Source: Calothrix sp. C42_A2020_038
Lineage (GTDB): Bacteria; Cyanobacteriota; Cyanobacteriia; Cyanobacteriales; Nostocaceae
Direction of reading: 5' to 3'
Length of the DNA: 63,883 nt
NCBI GenBank assembly: GCA_015272395.1
Contig: JACYLQ010000003.1
Coordinates: forward strand, 1 to 63,883
The translations under genes were made by a program, and so were the position numbers. Shown here piece by piece: positions 37,158 through 48,012 of the stretch; the stretch's first letter is position 1, and each line of letters begins with the position of its first letter. The notes under the pieces were generated by a model. That model worked only from the letters and a program-made list of their open reading frames with translations. It was not told the origin of the DNA and did not search any database.

Positions 37158-37481
37158 TTAAAGGCTAAAAGAATTGCCGCAGCTACAGCAAGAGATTGCT
37201 TGTGGATTATGGAACCGAAAGCCACCACCCATCAAATCTTCTGAATAGTCAAGCTTTAAGCCATCTATATAGCCCCAGGTCTGAGCATCAATGGCAACTC
37301 GAACGCCATGTATGTCTAAAGTAATATCGTTTTGGTTTGGGGCTTGTTCAAACGACATATCGTAGAACCATCCGGAGCAACCACCTTGCTTAACACTTAC
37401 TCGAAACCAGAGATTTGGTTGTAGTTGCTTTGACTGTAATCGTTTTATTTCATGTGTAGCTGCTGGACTTAAGTGAATCAT
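37158..37481 (-). CDS. A-type iron-sulfur carrier (HesB/IscA/SufA family)
   Basis: The 107-residue protein has the three cluster-ligating cysteines of the family: one in VKQGGCSGWFY and two in the terminal CSCGNSF. An additional adjacent Cys makes CCSCG. It transfers or stores Fe-S clusters. ATG 37481 is chosen over TTG 37499 because AAGGAAG lies directly upstream of it at good spacing. The gene precedes rpsL on the same strand, 99 bases away. Confidence 0.9.
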   Translation of the reverse strand: MIHLSPAATHEIKRLQSKQLQPNLWFRVSVKQGGCSGWFYDMSFEQAPNQNDITLDIHGVRVAIDAQTWGYIDGLKLDYSEDLMGGGFRFHNPQAISCCSCGNSFSL

Positions 37482-37528
37482 AAATTCTTCCTTGGTCAAG
37501 GCGCCGTTTGAATTGAAAATATAAAAAG

Positions 37529-37551
37529 CCCATCTTAAATTGTAAGATGGG
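37529..37551 (-). terminator. Terminator after the cupin gene
   Basis: A perfect nine-base stem CCCATCTTA / TAAGATGGG with a five-base loop is followed on the minus strand by CTTTTTATATTTTC. It lies about 60 bases past the cupin stop and isolates that gene from the Fe-S carrier. Confidence 0.88.
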
Positions 37552-37613
37552 TAATAGGTAATTTGATTCTAAGTTGCCAAAATTTAAATGCTGATTTGTG
37601 TTTTCAAACGTTA

Positions 37614-38024
37614 TTATTTTTCAATACGTGCATAATCATCCTGGTAGCGAATAATATCATCTTCCCCTAAGTATTCGCCATTTTGCACCTCAATCAGAAC
37701 CAAAGGAATTACACCAGGGTTTTCCAAACGGTGTGCAGTACATTGAGGAACGTAGGTAGATTGATTGTTGCTGAGTAAGATTTCTTCGTCTGCACAAGTA
37801 ACTTTAGCGGTACCGGAAACAACAATCCAGTGTTCGCTACGGTGATGATGCATCTGTAAACTCAGACGGTGCCCAGGTTTAACTTCGATGCGCTTGATTT
37901 TGTAACCACGACCTTCTTCCAAAACCGTGAACGAACCCCAAGGACGCAACTCTGTGGCTGCAACGCCTCGTGAGCTAACGCCAGTTGGTAAAGGCATATT
38001 GACTTGTGCTGCTTCAGTAGCCAT
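37614..38024 (-). CDS. Cupin protein, mannose-6-phosphate isomerase type II C-terminal domain
   Basis: The 136-residue protein is a single cupin: RPWGSFTVLEEGRGYKIKRIEVKPGHRLSLQMHHHRSEHWIVVSG supplies the metal-binding histidines and glutamate, and QSTYVPQCTAHRLENPG the last histidine. This equals the isomerase domain of bifunctional ManC-type enzymes, here without the GDP-mannose pyrophosphorylase part. It may act as a sugar-phosphate isomerase for mannose supply. ATG 38024 has AAGAGG seven bases upstream, so it is preferred over the longer frame, which begins with TTG. Confidence 0.88.
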   Translation of the reverse strand: MATEAAQVNMPLPTGVSSRGVAATELRPWGSFTVLEEGRGYKIKRIEVKPGHRLSLQMHHHRSEHWIVVSGTAKVTCADEEILLSNNQSTYVPQCTAHRLENPGVIPLVLIEVQNGEYLGEDDIIRYQDDYARIEK

Positions 38025-38274
38025 AATAACCTCTTTTTTAGGAGACATAGACAAAAATTTTTGACTTACTAACCTATTGATGAAAAAATATACTGCAATA
38101 TCGCAACCGTAGAATTGAGCAATTCAACCGCCCTTGGTAAACATAACAAAATCACGCCAAACGGTGTATTCAACACCTGACATTTTTACGGTATCTACAC
38201 TAAGTCTTTATAAAACAATACGCTTGTTAATGAAAAACTTAGCGAAGTACTGCTTCTTCATAAACTGCAAAAAA

Positions 38275-40308
38275 CTATTTAACAAAAATACCTATGCCAT
38301 TGTGAACGCGCGCGGCAGTATTAGGAGGACGGTCAATGACTTGTCCCCCAAGGTAGAGACTGGTAGAACTACCACCATCTAGATTTAAGGCGTTTACGCA
38401 TCCCATTTGTTGCAACAGTTGAGCATGTTCAGCCAATGTTGGTCCAGCACCACCTGCGCGGTTGTGAGTGGAGGTTATCAAAACTGTTCCGTTTGCAGTT
38501 GTACATATACCACTACGAACGGCTTTCTCAGTGATAAAGGCATCACTAAATTTCTCTGCTTTCGCATCGAGAACAATTTGGCTATTTTGCAATAATAGTG
38601 GTCCAGCACCCATAATATTCGGGTAGCGGTTAAATTCGGGTGTTATTGTTGAGCTAGTGATTTGTACAGTCGCCCCTATTGGTAAAAAATTCAGATTCGC
38701 AGAGGCATTTCCGCGCAAAATGATTAAATAGCCATCAGTCGGTATCAAAATAGGAGTTTCACCTGCTTTTGGGGCTGAATATTGATTTATAATCTGATTT
38801 TTTTGGATAACAATAATTATTTCATTATTGGTCAGTGGGGTATAAGTACTACCCCATGCTGGGGTATAACGAGCAATGCCAGCTTGTGCATAGCCACTGT
38901 TCACAAAAAGTACTGGTAAGCGTTGATTAGTATTAGTAATTAATGTTTCTTCTAGAGTCAACCTACCTACGTAAAATTGACCAGAATTATTCCAAGCAAT
39001 GGCGCCTCGATTGAGTATTGGGCTTGATAACCACTGTCCATTACGACGAATCGCGCCGAGAGGATATTGATTGTTACGATTAAAATAACCTCCGTTGATT
39101 CCTGCCACTGCGAAGTTATTCTGTGCAGTTTGAATTAAAGGTGCAGTGCCGATAAGTGTGTTTGGGTTGGTAAGTATAGGTCTGATTTCAACATTGCGAG
39201 GATTAACTTCCAACCAAACTACAGGAAAACTTTCCTGCCCCAAATTTACCCATGAGGAGCGCCACCGTATAGACGGTGACCATGCAATATTTCGAGGCAA
39301 CATTGCGTTACTAAGAATTTCAACAGTCAAACTATTGTTGGAATTTGATCTAACACGAGGTGCAAAACCAAAAGGAACCGAAATACGAATTAAAGTTTGG
39401 TTATTGACAACCTCTACAAGTTTAACTGTTGGTTGTGGTTGTGGTTGTATAGGTGGTATGGGAAGCGGCGCCGACGGCAATGGTAACTGCTTGATCAGAT
39501 TAGGAATGAGTGGAATTGGTGCTGGTATAGGTGCTATCGGTGTATAGCGTTGAACCAATGTCGGGTTAGCAACACCATCCAGAATAATAGTCCACTCTCG
39601 GTCTGGAGGGGTTGTTGGTTGAGAGTTAACAGCATCAGGATCTACAACACGTCTGGTGGGTGGTTCTTGTCTGATAGACCAGGGTGTTGGACGGTCAAGA
39701 TTAATGAAAACTAATTTTTCTAATGATGAGTTTACAGATGCGTTTTGCTGCAATTGTGGCTTTGTTCGTGCTAAGTCCTCGCGAATATCTGTAACTATAG
39801 TTTGTGGAGTATTAATAGTTAATATATTACCTTTTGCGGTTATCTGCCATCCCGCTGTTTTAACTAATTGTGTAACATCTAGGTACCGATAAATTCCTGT
39901 TAATCTCGCATCAAGAACCTGTGGTTTGGTATGAGAAGAAAACCAGTTTACGGGTTGTTTTGTAGGAGTGTTTGTGTCTAACAACTCTAACCCTATTAGC
40001 TGCCGCAATGCCCCGTCAGCAATGTGTAGACTAGATTGATTCCTGCTTGGTGTGCGAGTAAACCATGCACCAGGTAAAATTCGACCATTCAAAGAAATCT
40101 GGTTGCCGTATGCTGTGGCGCCAGGAACAGGCGGTAGAGGTACAGGATTTGCTGGTGTTGATGGTATGGTTTGGATAAGCGGTGGACTTTGCAATTGCGC
40201 CAACGCTGTACTAGCGTTAAATATCAAACACAGTGTAGTCGGAAGTCCAGCTAGCATCGAATTCCCAAGAAACTTTACCATATTCTTAGAACAGCTTTTA
40301 TCTCTCAT
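38275..40308 (-). CDS. Exported phosphodiester glycosidase (NAGPA/DUF2233) family protein
   Basis: The protein has about 677 residues. It carries a signal peptide (MLAGLPTTLCLIFNASTALA), a region up to about 230 with a copper-amine-oxidase-N-like feel, a Pro-rich linker (around 265-300) and a carboxy-terminal NAGPA domain. The last has VAGINGGYFNRNNQYPLGA, MGAGPLLLQN, STHNRAGGAGPTLAEHAQLL and NLDGGSSTSLYLGG. NAGPA relatives cleave phosphodiester-linked sugars, so a cell-wall glycan function is inferred. ATG 40308 is used; an in-frame ATG at 40350 would lengthen the signal peptide by 14 residues. Confidence 0.82.
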   Translation of the reverse strand: MRDKSCSKNMVKFLGNSMLAGLPTTLCLIFNASTALAQLQSPPLIQTIPSTPANPVPLPPVPGATAYGNQISLNGRILPGAWFTRTPSRNQSSLHIADGALRQLIGLELLDTNTPTKQPVNWFSSHTKPQVLDARLTGIYRYLDVTQLVKTAGWQITAKGNILTINTPQTIVTDIREDLARTKPQLQQNASVNSSLEKLVFINLDRPTPWSIRQEPPTRRVVDPDAVNSQPTTPPDREWTIILDGVANPTLVQRYTPIAPIPAPIPLIPNLIKQLPLPSAPLPIPPIQPQPQPTVKLVEVVNNQTLIRISVPFGFAPRVRSNSNNSLTVEILSNAMLPRNIAWSPSIRWRSSWVNLGQESFPVVWLEVNPRNVEIRPILTNPNTLIGTAPLIQTAQNNFAVAGINGGYFNRNNQYPLGAIRRNGQWLSSPILNRGAIAWNNSGQFYVGRLTLEETLITNTNQRLPVLFVNSGYAQAGIARYTPAWGSTYTPLTNNEIIIVIQKNQIINQYSAPKAGETPILIPTDGYLIILRGNASANLNFLPIGATVQITSSTITPEFNRYPNIMGAGPLLLQNSQIVLDAKAEKFSDAFITEKAVRSGICTTANGTVLITSTHNRAGGAGPTLAEHAQLLQQMGCVNALNLDGGSSTSLYLGGQVIDRPPNTAARVHNGIGIFVK

Positions 40309-40350
40309 TGAATAGTAATTCTTAACTAAGTAATATTTCTGTTTGTACAT

Positions 40351-41095
40351 TGTATTTTGCTACTAAGTAAAATTTGATTTTGATATAGGTAACCTTGTTG
40401 AAAAACTCTAATACTTGTCAAAAAATCTTGACATTATTTTTTTGCAATAAAGTGATAATGTAAAGATGGGCCTTTATCTCTTATAAGCATTCATCAGTAA
40501 TTTTACTACCAGCGCAGGTACTAGGTACTGTGCTGAAAGCCTGTGCAGGCAGCACAATCTAGATGGTTTTAACGGCCACTAGGTCAAATTTTCTATCTCA
40601 CTGATAGTTGTCCCTTAAGTAAGGTAGATTTGTTAGTATCAGTCATAAAGCATAATGGATTAGCTGGGGTTATAAAAGATATAGTTGGGAATTGTCAAAT
40701 GTACACGTATCGTAATACGCTGAATCTTGTCTACAGACAAGGTTGTTTTCAGTTTTACAACCAGTAAAGTATAAAAAAATATCTACTTTTTCTCATGGTT
40801 AAGTTGTTCAGACTATTACCTTGTTTATTCTTTGAAAAATAAACTTGAGAAAAAATACTGCTTTACTGTTTATAAACAAAAGACTAAATAACAGACAAAT
40901 AAGTGCCTTGTCAAAACCAGTATGCAAAAAAAATAACGTGATAATTTTAACAAGGGTCAGAAAAACAAATTCCAACCCGAAGTTAGAATTTTTTTTTCTA
41001 AATTCTGACGATTGTGTATTTCTTCATCGTTAATATTTAGGAAAATTAGTACAAAAAACGTCAAAAAACTAACGAACTTGTGTCAGGGATAGTCT
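40351..41095. promoter_or_regulatory. Upstream region of glutamate synthase
   Basis: This 745-base AT-rich spacer lies between divergent genes. I looked for the NtcA consensus GTA-N8-TAC expected at a nitrogen-assimilation gene and found only near misses, such as GTATCGTAATAC near 40709 with the wrong spacing. A TTGACA at 40428 and GATAAT at 40454 are too far apart for a standard promoter. A small frame at 40845-41033 is unsupported. Confidence 0.35.
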
Positions 41096-44000
41096 ATGAG
41101 CAACGATGCAATCAATCAAAACAGTATGAAAAATTTGGCAAATTCAGATACTCCTAATAAACATACATACGAAGGGCAAAAATGGTTGGTAGAAGAGCGT
41201 GATGCTTGTGGTGTCGGCTTTATTGCCCATTTTCGGAATCAAGCTAGTCACGATGTAGTGGAAAAAGCATTGCAAGCTTTAACTTGTTTAGAACACAGAG
41301 GTGGATGCAGTGCTGACCAAGACTCTGGTGACGGAGCAGGTATTTTGACTGCAATCCCGTGGGAATTGTTCCAACAGGAGTTTGAGTCACTAGATATACA
41401 TTCAGGTACTAAGAAATATGCCGTTGGTATGGTTTTTTTACCACAAGAAACCCAAGCGGCGAAAGAGGCACGTAGTATTGTTGAGAAAATTACCTCCGAA
41501 GAAAAATTGACTGTGCTGGGTTGGCGAGTAGTGCCAGTAAAACCAGACTTGCTAGGCGTACAAGCGCGCGAGAATCTTCCTCGCATCGAACAAGTTTTAA
41601 TAGTTTCTGAAGATAAAAGTGGCGATTCATTAGAACAAAAACTTTATATAACTCGCCGTCGTATCTTCAAAGCCATACAAAATATTTCATCATCTGAAGA
41701 CTTTTATATTGCTTCACTGTCGAGTCGTACTATTGTTTACAAAGGGATGGTGCGTTCGGCTGTTTTGGGTGAATTCTACACCGATTTGCAGCAATCTGCT
41801 TATAAAAGTTCTTTTGCAGTATACCACCGCCGTTTCAGTACAAATACAATGCCGAAATGGCCTCTCGCACAGCCGATGCGATTATTGGGGCACAATGGTG
41901 AAATCAATACTTTGTTAGGTAATATTAACTGGATGATGGCGCGTGAAGCTAGTTTAGATCATCCAATTTGGGAGTCGCGTTTCAATGAACTCAAACCGTT
42001 TGTGCAAATTGATAATAGCGACTCTGCAACTTTAGATAATGTTTTGGAAGTGCTGGTGCGTTCTGGACGTAGCCCGTTGGAAGCTTTAATGATAATGGTT
42101 CCAGAAGCATATAATAACCAGCCTTCTTTGAAGGATTATCCAGAAATCATTGATTTTTACGAATACTATAGTGGAATACAGGAAGCTTGGGATGGTCCAG
42201 CACTATTAGTATTTGGTGACGGACGCAAAGTTGGCGCCACTCTCGACCGTAATGGCTTAAGACCCGCGCGTTACTGTGTTACCAAAGATGATTACATAGT
42301 CGTAGCTTCGGAAGCAGGTGTAGTTAACTTTCCCGAAGAAAACATCATTGAAAAGGGTCGTTTAGGTCCTGGGCAAATGATTGCCGTAGACCTCGAAAAC
42401 AATGAAATACTGAAAAACTGGGAAATTAAACAACGCATAGCCAAACAGCATCCTTATGGAGAATGGTTACGTCAACACCGTCAAGATTTAAAGTCATTGG
42501 TTGGTTACTCCGTTAATGGTAATGGCAACGGTAACGGGATACCCGAAGCAAATGGCAATGGAAAAAGCGTAAACGATATCCTGCCTCTTGATCGTCAAAG
42601 TTTACTGCAACAGCAAATTGCTTTTGGCTACACTACAGAAGATGTAGAAATGGTAATTCAGCCAATGGCGCAGGAAGGAAAGGAAGCGACTTTCTGTATG
42701 GGTGATGATATTCCACTAGCTGTTCTTTCTGACAAACCACACCTTTTATACGATTATTTCAAGCAGCGATTCGCGCAGGTAACAAATCCAGCTATTGACC
42801 CTTTGCGCGAAAGTTTGGTGATGTCACTAAAAGTTGAGTTAGGTGCGCGCGGTAATTTGTTAGACCCAAAACCCGAATATGCGCGTCGCTTAAAATTAGA
42901 CTCACCTGTTTTGAAGATTGCTGATTTGGAGGCTATTAAAAAGTCTTCATTCAAAACTGTTGAGTTATCAACGCTGTTTGAAATCGCTTCTGGTCCGGAT
43001 GGTTTGGAAGCAGCAGTCAAAAATTTGCTTTCTCAAGCCGCAGAAGCTGTATCTTCAGGTGCTGAAATTTTAATACTTACTGACAGTGTAGGTATTAGCG
43101 CTGAATATACTTATATCCCCCCCTTACTAGCAGTTGGCGCCGTCCATCATCATCTTATTAGTCAAGGATTACGGACACAGGCTTCCCTAGTTATTAATAC
43201 TGCTCAGTGTTGGAGTACGCATCACTTTGCTTGTTTAATTGGCTACGGAGTAGATGCGGTTTGTCCATACATGGCATTGGCAACAGTACATGATTGGTGG
43301 CTAGACCCAAAAACACAGCAGTTTATGCAGCGCGGAAAAATTACCGCCCTTAGTTTAGAGCAAGCCCAGAAAAACTACTGTAAAGCTGTCGAAGCAGGTT
43401 TACTGAAAATTCTTTCAAAAATGGGTATTTCGCTGCTTTCAAGTTACCAAGCTGCACAAATTTTTGAGGCAATTGGCATCGGCGCAGATTTGTTGGAATT
43501 AGGTTTCCGAGGTACAACCTCGCGCATTGCAGGACTGAGTTTGAAAGAACTAGCCCAAGAAGTTTTATCATTTCACTCAAAAGCTTTCCCTGAACTCAGC
43601 GTTAAGAAACTTGAAAACCTGGGCTTTGTGCAATACCGTCCTGGTGGTGAGTACCACATGAACAGTCCAGAACTCGCCAAAGCGCTGCATAAAGCTGTCG
43701 ATGGCAAACAATATGACCATTATGAAGTTTACAAGAAGCATTTGCAAAACCGCCCAGTCACAGCATTGCGTGACTTGCTAGACTTTCAAAGCGATAGACA
43801 ACCCATACCAGTTGAAGAAGTCGAACCTGTCAGCGAAATTGTGAAGCGATTCTGTACAGGTGGAATGTCTTTGGGTGCTTTATCCAGAGAAGCCCATGAA
43901 ACTTTAGCAATTGCGATGAACCGTATTGGTGGTAAATCTAATTCGGGTGAAGGTGGTGAAGACCCAGTACGTTATAAAGTTTTAGATGATGTTGATGCTA

Positions 44001-45793
44001 AAGGTTTATCAGCGACTTTACCTCACCTGAAAGGTTTACGTAATGGTGACACAGCTACTAGTTACATCAAGCAAGTAGCATCAGGAAGATTCGGGGTAAC
44101 ACCTGAGTATTTGATGAGTGCTAAACAAATCGAGATTAAAATTGCTCAAGGTGCAAAACCCGGAGAAGGTGGACAGTTGCCTGGTGCAAAAGTTAGCCAG
44201 TACATTGCGATGCTGCGACGTTCTAAGCCTGGTGTAACACTAATATCACCGCCACCGCACCACGATATTTACTCAATTGAAGACTTAGCACAGTTAATTT
44301 TTGATTTGCACCAAATTAACCCGAAAGCACAAGTATCAGTTAAGCTAGTTGCAGAAATAGGTATTGGTACTATTGCTGCGGGAGTCGCAAAAGCTAACGC
44401 TGACATCATTCAAGTTTCTGGACATGATGGCGGTACAGGCGCCTCGCCTTTAAGTTCGATTAAACATGCGGGTTCACCATGGGAACTTGGTCTAAGTGAA
44501 GTTCACCGTGTCTTAATGGAAAATCAACTGCGCGATAGAGTTATTTTGCGCGTGGATGGTGGTTTAAAAAGTGGTTGGGATGTGCTAATTAGTGCTTTAA
44601 TGGGTGCCGAAGAATTCGGTTTTGGCTCAATTGCAATGATTGCCGAAGGCTGTATTATGGCAAGAATTTGTCATACTAATAATTGCCCAGTCGGTGTAGC
44701 TTCACAAAAAGAAGAATTGCGAAGGCGGTTTAGCGGAATGCCTGAACATGTAGTCAACTTCTTCTACTTTATTGCTGAAGAAGTTCGGAGTTTGCTCGCG
44801 CGTTTGGGATATCCTTCTTTGTTGGAAATAGTTGGGCGTGCGGACTTATTAAAGACACGTTCGGATGTGCATTTAACCAAGACACAAGCGCTAAATCTGG
44901 ACTGCTTGTTGAATTTACCGGAAGCTAAATCCAATCGTGATTGGTTAAAACACGAAGAAGTTCATAGTAATGGTGCAGTCTTAGACGATAAATTAATCGC
45001 TGACGCAGAAATTCAAGCTGCGATTAATAATCAATCTACTGTCACTAAGACAATAGATATTGTCAACACTGACCGAACAGTTGGCGCCCGTTTAGCTGGA
45101 AGAATCGCATCGCAGTACGGTGATAACGGTTTTGAAGGTCAGATCAACCTCCATTTCCGAGGAAGTGTTGGACAAAGCTTTGGTGCTTTTAACCTTCCTG
45201 GCATGATTCTTACTCTTTTAGGTGAGGCTAACGATTATGTTGGTAAAGGCATGAACGGAGGCGAAATAATCATCAAACCATTAAATAATGCCAATTATGA
45301 CCCATCACAAAACGTGATTATTGGCAATACCTGCCTTTATGGCGCTACAGGTGGTTTCTTATACGCTAATGGTTTAGCTGGTGAACGCTTTGCTGTTCGC
45401 AACTCTAAAGGTACAGCAGTTATTGAAGGAGCAGGAGATCACTGCTGCGAGTATATGACTGGTGGTGTTGTTGTAGTGCTTGGTAAAGTCGGACGCAATG
45501 TTGCAGCAGGTATGACTGGAGGATTAGGATATTTCTTAGACGAAGAAAATAATTTCTCTGAATTTGTCAACAAAGAAATCGTTAAAATTCAGCGAGTTGT
45601 ATCTAGTGCAGGTGAAAAACAACTGCGTCAACTAATTGCAGCACATGCACAGCGCACAAATTCACCGAAGGCGAAACTGATTTTGGATAACTGGCAAGAA
45701 TACCTACCAAAATTCTGGCAGTTAGTTCCACCATCAGAAGCTTCAAGTCCAGAAGCCAATCCTCAACAAGAAAAACAGTTGAGTTCCGTGTAG
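41096..45793 (+). CDS. glsF: Ferredoxin-dependent glutamate synthase, large subunit type
   Basis: The 1565-residue protein has a propeptide of 37 residues and then the type II glutamine amidotransferase nucleophile Cys38 (ERDACGVGF). The FMN-binding synthase domain has the [3Fe-4S] cysteines in [12 protein letters not shown], and the carboxy-terminal beta-helix includes [11 protein letters not shown] and [11 protein letters not shown]. The size and single-chain layout fit the ferredoxin enzyme, which turns glutamine plus 2-oxoglutarate into two glutamates in ammonium assimilation. A low-complexity linker NGNGNGNG at about 474-481 joins the first two domains. A GGCGCC hairpin follows the stop. 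Confidence 0.95.
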   Translation: MSNDAINQNSMKNLANSDTPNKHTYEGQKWLVEERDACGVGFIAHFRNQASHDVVEKALQALTCLEHRGGCSADQDSGDGAGILTAIPWELFQQEFESLDIHSGTKKYAVGMVFLPQETQAAKEARSIVEKITSEEKLTVLGWRVVPVKPDLLGVQARENLPRIEQVLIVSEDKSGDSLEQKLYITRRRIFKAIQNISSSEDFYIASLSSRTIVYKGMVRSAVLGEFYTDLQQSAYKSSFAVYHRRFSTNTMPKWPLAQPMRLLGHNGEINTLLGNINWMMAREASLDHPIWESRFNELKPFVQIDNSDSATLDNVLEVLVRSGRSPLEALMIMVPEAYNNQPSLKDYPEIIDFYEYYSGIQEAWDGPALLVFGDGRKVGATLDRNGLRPARYCVTKDDYIVVASEAGVVNFPEENIIEKGRLGPGQMIAVDLENNEILKNWEIKQRIAKQHPYGEWLRQHRQDLKSLVGYSVNGNGNGNGIPEANGNGKSVNDILPLDRQSLLQQQIAFGYTTEDVEMVIQPMAQEGKEATFCMGDDIPLAVLSDKPHLLYDYFKQRFAQVTNPAIDPLRESLVMSLKVELGARGNLLDPKPEYARRLKLDSPVLKIADLEAIKKSSFKTVELSTLFEIASGPDGLEAAVKNLLSQAAEAVSSGAEILILTDSVGISAEYTYIPPLLAVGAVHHHLISQGLRTQASLVINTAQCWSTHHFACLIGYGVDAVCPYMALATVHDWWLDPKTQQFMQRGKITALSLEQAQKNYCKAVEAGLLKILSKMGISLLSSYQAAQIFEAIGIGADLLELGFRGTTSRIAGLSLKELAQEVLSFHSKAFPELSVKKLENLGFVQYRPGGEYHMNSPELAKALHKAVDGKQYDHYEVYKKHLQNRPVTALRDLLDFQSDRQPIPVEEVEPVSEIVKRFCTGGMSLGALSREAHETLAIAMNRIGGKSNSGEGGEDPVRYKVLDDVDAKGLSATLPHLKGLRNGDTATSYIKQVASGRFGVTPEYLMSAKQIEIKIAQGAKPGEGGQLPGAKVSQYIAMLRRSKPGVTLISPPPHHDIYSIEDLAQLIFDLHQINPKAQVSVKLVAEIGIGTIAAGVAKANADIIQVSGHDGGTGASPLSSIKHAGSPWELGLSEVHRVLMENQLRDRVILRVDGGLKSGWDVLISALMGAEEFGFGSIAMIAEGCIMARICHTNNCPVGVASQKEELRRRFSGMPEHVVNFFYFIAEEVRSLLARLGYPSLLEIVGRADLLKTRSDVHLTKTQALNLDCLLNLPEAKSNRDWLKHEEVHSNGAVLDDKLIADAEIQAAINNQSTVTKTIDIVNTDRTVGARLAGRIASQYGDNGFEGQINLHFRGSVGQSFGAFNLPGMILTLLGEANDYVGKGMNGGEIIIKPLNNANYDPSQNVIIGNTCLYGATGGFLYANGLAGERFAVRNSKGTAVIEGAGDHCCEYMTGGVVVVLGKVGRNVAAGMTGGLGYFLDEENNFSEFVNKEIVKIQRVVSSAGEKQLRQLIAAHAQRTNSPKAKLILDNWQEYLPKFWQLVPPSEASSPEANPQQEKQLSSV

Positions 45794-45841
45794 CAACCTA
45801 TGTAGGATAGCTATCGTCGGTTCTACTCAGTTAATTATTAA

Positions 45842-45867
45842 AGGCGCCTGTTTTATTCAAGGCGCCT
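45842..45867. terminator. GGCGCC-based hairpin between convergent genes
   Basis: Two copies of the palindrome AGGCGCCT, ten bases apart, can pair with each other as an eight-base stem. The hairpin lies between the stops of glsF and the first deacetylase. The following T content is weak, so termination is likely but not certain. Confidence 0.6.
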
Positions 45868-45897
45868 CAAATTTTCAATAGTTCAAATGTATTTAAT

Positions 45898-46827
45898 TTA
45901 ATTTAATTTTACAGCTATTGCTTGCATTTGCTTGTCTTCAATTTCCAGCATTTCAGGTATAGTTACAAATTGATAACCTTGTTGTTTAAATCTTTTAATC
46001 ATTTCAGGCAAAGCTTGGACTGTGCTTTGACGGTCTCCACCACCATCATGCATCAAGACAATACCACCAGGTTTGGAATTTCGCATCACATTTCCTAGTA
46101 ACCTAGGAACAGCAGGACGCTTATAGTCATTTGAGTCTGCTGACCACATTATTACTGAGTAATTTTTACTGCGAGCATACGCAGCTGGACCATTACCTAA
46201 AACTCCACCTGGTGGTCTAAATAAATTTGTCCTTACACCTGTAGTTTTATAAATAATTTCTTCGGTCGCATCGATTTCATTCGCCGCAACGCGCGGGCTT
46301 AGACGATGATACCAATGGTGCCACGTGTGATTAGCAATAGTATGACCATCATTAACGATGCGTTTCCCAACTTCAGGGAGATTTTTCATATTTCTACCGA
46401 TTACAAAAAAAGTCCCTTTGACATTATTCGCTTTGAGTATGTCTAATATTTGCTCTGTGTACTTTGGCCAGGGACCATCGTCGAAGGTCAAAGCAATTAT
46501 TTTTTTGTGATTATTGGGTTTGACTGCATTCAGCGTTACACCTTGAAAACGTTTTGGAATTTCCTGAAATACTCCTTTTTGCCTAGCTTCTTCCTGCCAA
46601 CTATTGAGCATTTGTGTTTTTAGACCTTCAAGGCGCCCTTTAGTTTGAATCGATGCAAGATTGGTAGTATTACTCATTAATTCAAGATTACTACTTGCCA
46701 CATTCGTCTGAAGTGGTGTGACAGCACCCACGCTCAAAATTAAAATTAAAGTCGCTAGACCAAATAAAAAAAAATTAGGTATTGTAAGTTTATTTCTAAT
46801 TGTTCTTACTCTTATCAGTTTTTTCAC
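45898..46827 (-). CDS. Exported polysaccharide deacetylase (NodB domain), copy 1
   Basis: The 309-residue protein has an amino-terminal signal or anchor segment (NFFLFGLATLILILSVGAVTP) and a NodB homology domain: LTFDDGPWP with the catalytic Asp pair, ANHTWHHW with the metal histidines (HXXXH), FRPPGG, WSADSNDYKRP and MHDGG. It would remove acetyl groups from an extracellular polysaccharide or peptidoglycan amino sugar. The next gene upstream on the same strand is a close paralogue, so this is a tandem duplication. Confidence 0.9.
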   Translation of the reverse strand: MKKLIRVRTIRNKLTIPNFFLFGLATLILILSVGAVTPLQTNVASSNLELMSNTTNLASIQTKGRLEGLKTQMLNSWQEEARQKGVFQEIPKRFQGVTLNAVKPNNHKKIIALTFDDGPWPKYTEQILDILKANNVKGTFFVIGRNMKNLPEVGKRIVNDGHTIANHTWHHWYHRLSPRVAANEIDATEEIIYKTTGVRTNLFRPPGGVLGNGPAAYARSKNYSVIMWSADSNDYKRPAVPRLLGNVMRNSKPGGIVLMHDGGGDRQSTVQALPEMIKRFKQQGYQFVTIPEMLEIEDKQMQAIAVKLN

Positions 46828-47112
46828 TTTATAACTCCTTCATCTATAGTTGCTACCCTGTAGATATGAATTAATATAAGGGTGCAAAATTGCAATCACT
46901 CAAAATACTTTTCACAGCCATTTTGAGTAAATCACTAAAATTTAACTACAGGGTAACAGAAATTACTTTAATCAAAAAGATATAGACAAAAAAATCTACT
47001 ATAAAAATCATAACCAAACCCTACTATTCAAGCTTGGTTATATAGAAATTCTTTTAATCATAATATTCACCAGTACTGAAGTACTGATATCTTAGAAATT
47101 AGATTATAACTA

Positions 47113-48012
47113 TTACTTTTTACTCGCTACTTGTAACTGTTTATCTTCCATTTCTAATAATTCAGGAACTGTTACAAATCGATAACCTTGTTTTCTAAAG
47201 TTATTAATAATTTGTGGTAAGGCTTTTACTGTATTTGAGCGATTTCCACCACCATCATGCATAAGCACAATTCCACCGGGTTTTGCATGTTGCATCACAT
47301 TATCAATCAGTTTTGATACGCTTGGTCGCGAATAATCAACGGAATCAGCTGACCACATAATCGTGGCATATTTTTGATTTCTAGCATAAGCGTATGGACC
47401 ATTTGTTTTGATTCCACCAGGTGGTCGAAACAAATTGGTTTTCACGCCTGTTACCTGATAAATTAAGTTAGTTGTATTGTCAATTTCAAAAGCTGCTGCT
47501 TGCGGATTCATGTAGTGATACCAGTGATTCCAAGTATGATTGGCAATTACATGTCCTTCGGCAACAATTCGTTTGCCCATGTCGGGATGCTCTTTAAGCA
47601 TCTTGCCAACAATAAAAAATGTTGCTTTAATGTCATTTTTCTTCAGAATATCGAGTACTGCTGGTGTACTTTCAGGCCAGGGTCCATCATCAAATGTTAA
47701 TGCGATGACTTTCTTGTCAGACCCTAAATTCGCGTTGGCAATTGTTGCTCCCTCAAACCGCTTTGGAACTTCAACGGCAAGACCTTTAGCAGATGCTTCT
47801 TTCTGCCAAGTTGTGACAATCGCTGATTTTAGATTTCCTATCCGCTCTGGAGTCATTGGCTTGAGCGATAGTTCTTTAATACTTATCGTTTGTGTACTAT
47901 TAGTTGCAGTTTCTGGTATGACGGGTAACATAAAACCGAGAGCCAGACACCCTCCCACCCCTAATAATCCAATTAATGCACCTTGCGACCAACCTAAAAA
48001 CTTATTTTCCAC
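47113..48012 (-). CDS. Exported polysaccharide deacetylase (NodB domain), copy 2
   Basis: The 299-residue paralogue of the preceding gene has the same order of motifs: LTFDDGPWPESTPAVLDIL, ANHTWNHW, FRPPGG, WSADSVDYSRP and GGIVLMHDGGG. An amino-terminal membrane segment (GALIGLLGVGGCLALGFMLP) is present. The metal histidines and catalytic aspartates are intact in both copies. The start is GTG at 48012. A 285-base AT-rich spacer separates the copies, so each may have its own promoter. Confidence 0.9.
   Translation of the reverse strand: MENKFLGWSQGALIGLLGVGGCLALGFMLPVIPETATNSTQTISIKELSLKPMTPERIGNLKSAIVTTWQKEASAKGLAVEVPKRFEGATIANANLGSDKKVIALTFDDGPWPESTPAVLDILKKNDIKATFFIVGKMLKEHPDMGKRIVAEGHVIANHTWNHWYHYMNPQAAAFEIDNTTNLIYQVTGVKTNLFRPPGGIKTNGPYAYARNQKYATIMWSADSVDYSRPSVSKLIDNVMQHAKPGGIVLMHDGGGNRSNTVKALPQIINNFRKQGYRFVTVPELLEMEDKQLQVASKK

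Noticed and set aside
40680-40730. NtcA site for glsF
   Set aside because: The nearest sequence, GTATCGTAATAC, has six instead of eight bases between half-sites.
40845-41033. 62-residue plus-strand frame before glsF
   Set aside because: Lys/Asn-rich, no motif, lies in the leader region.
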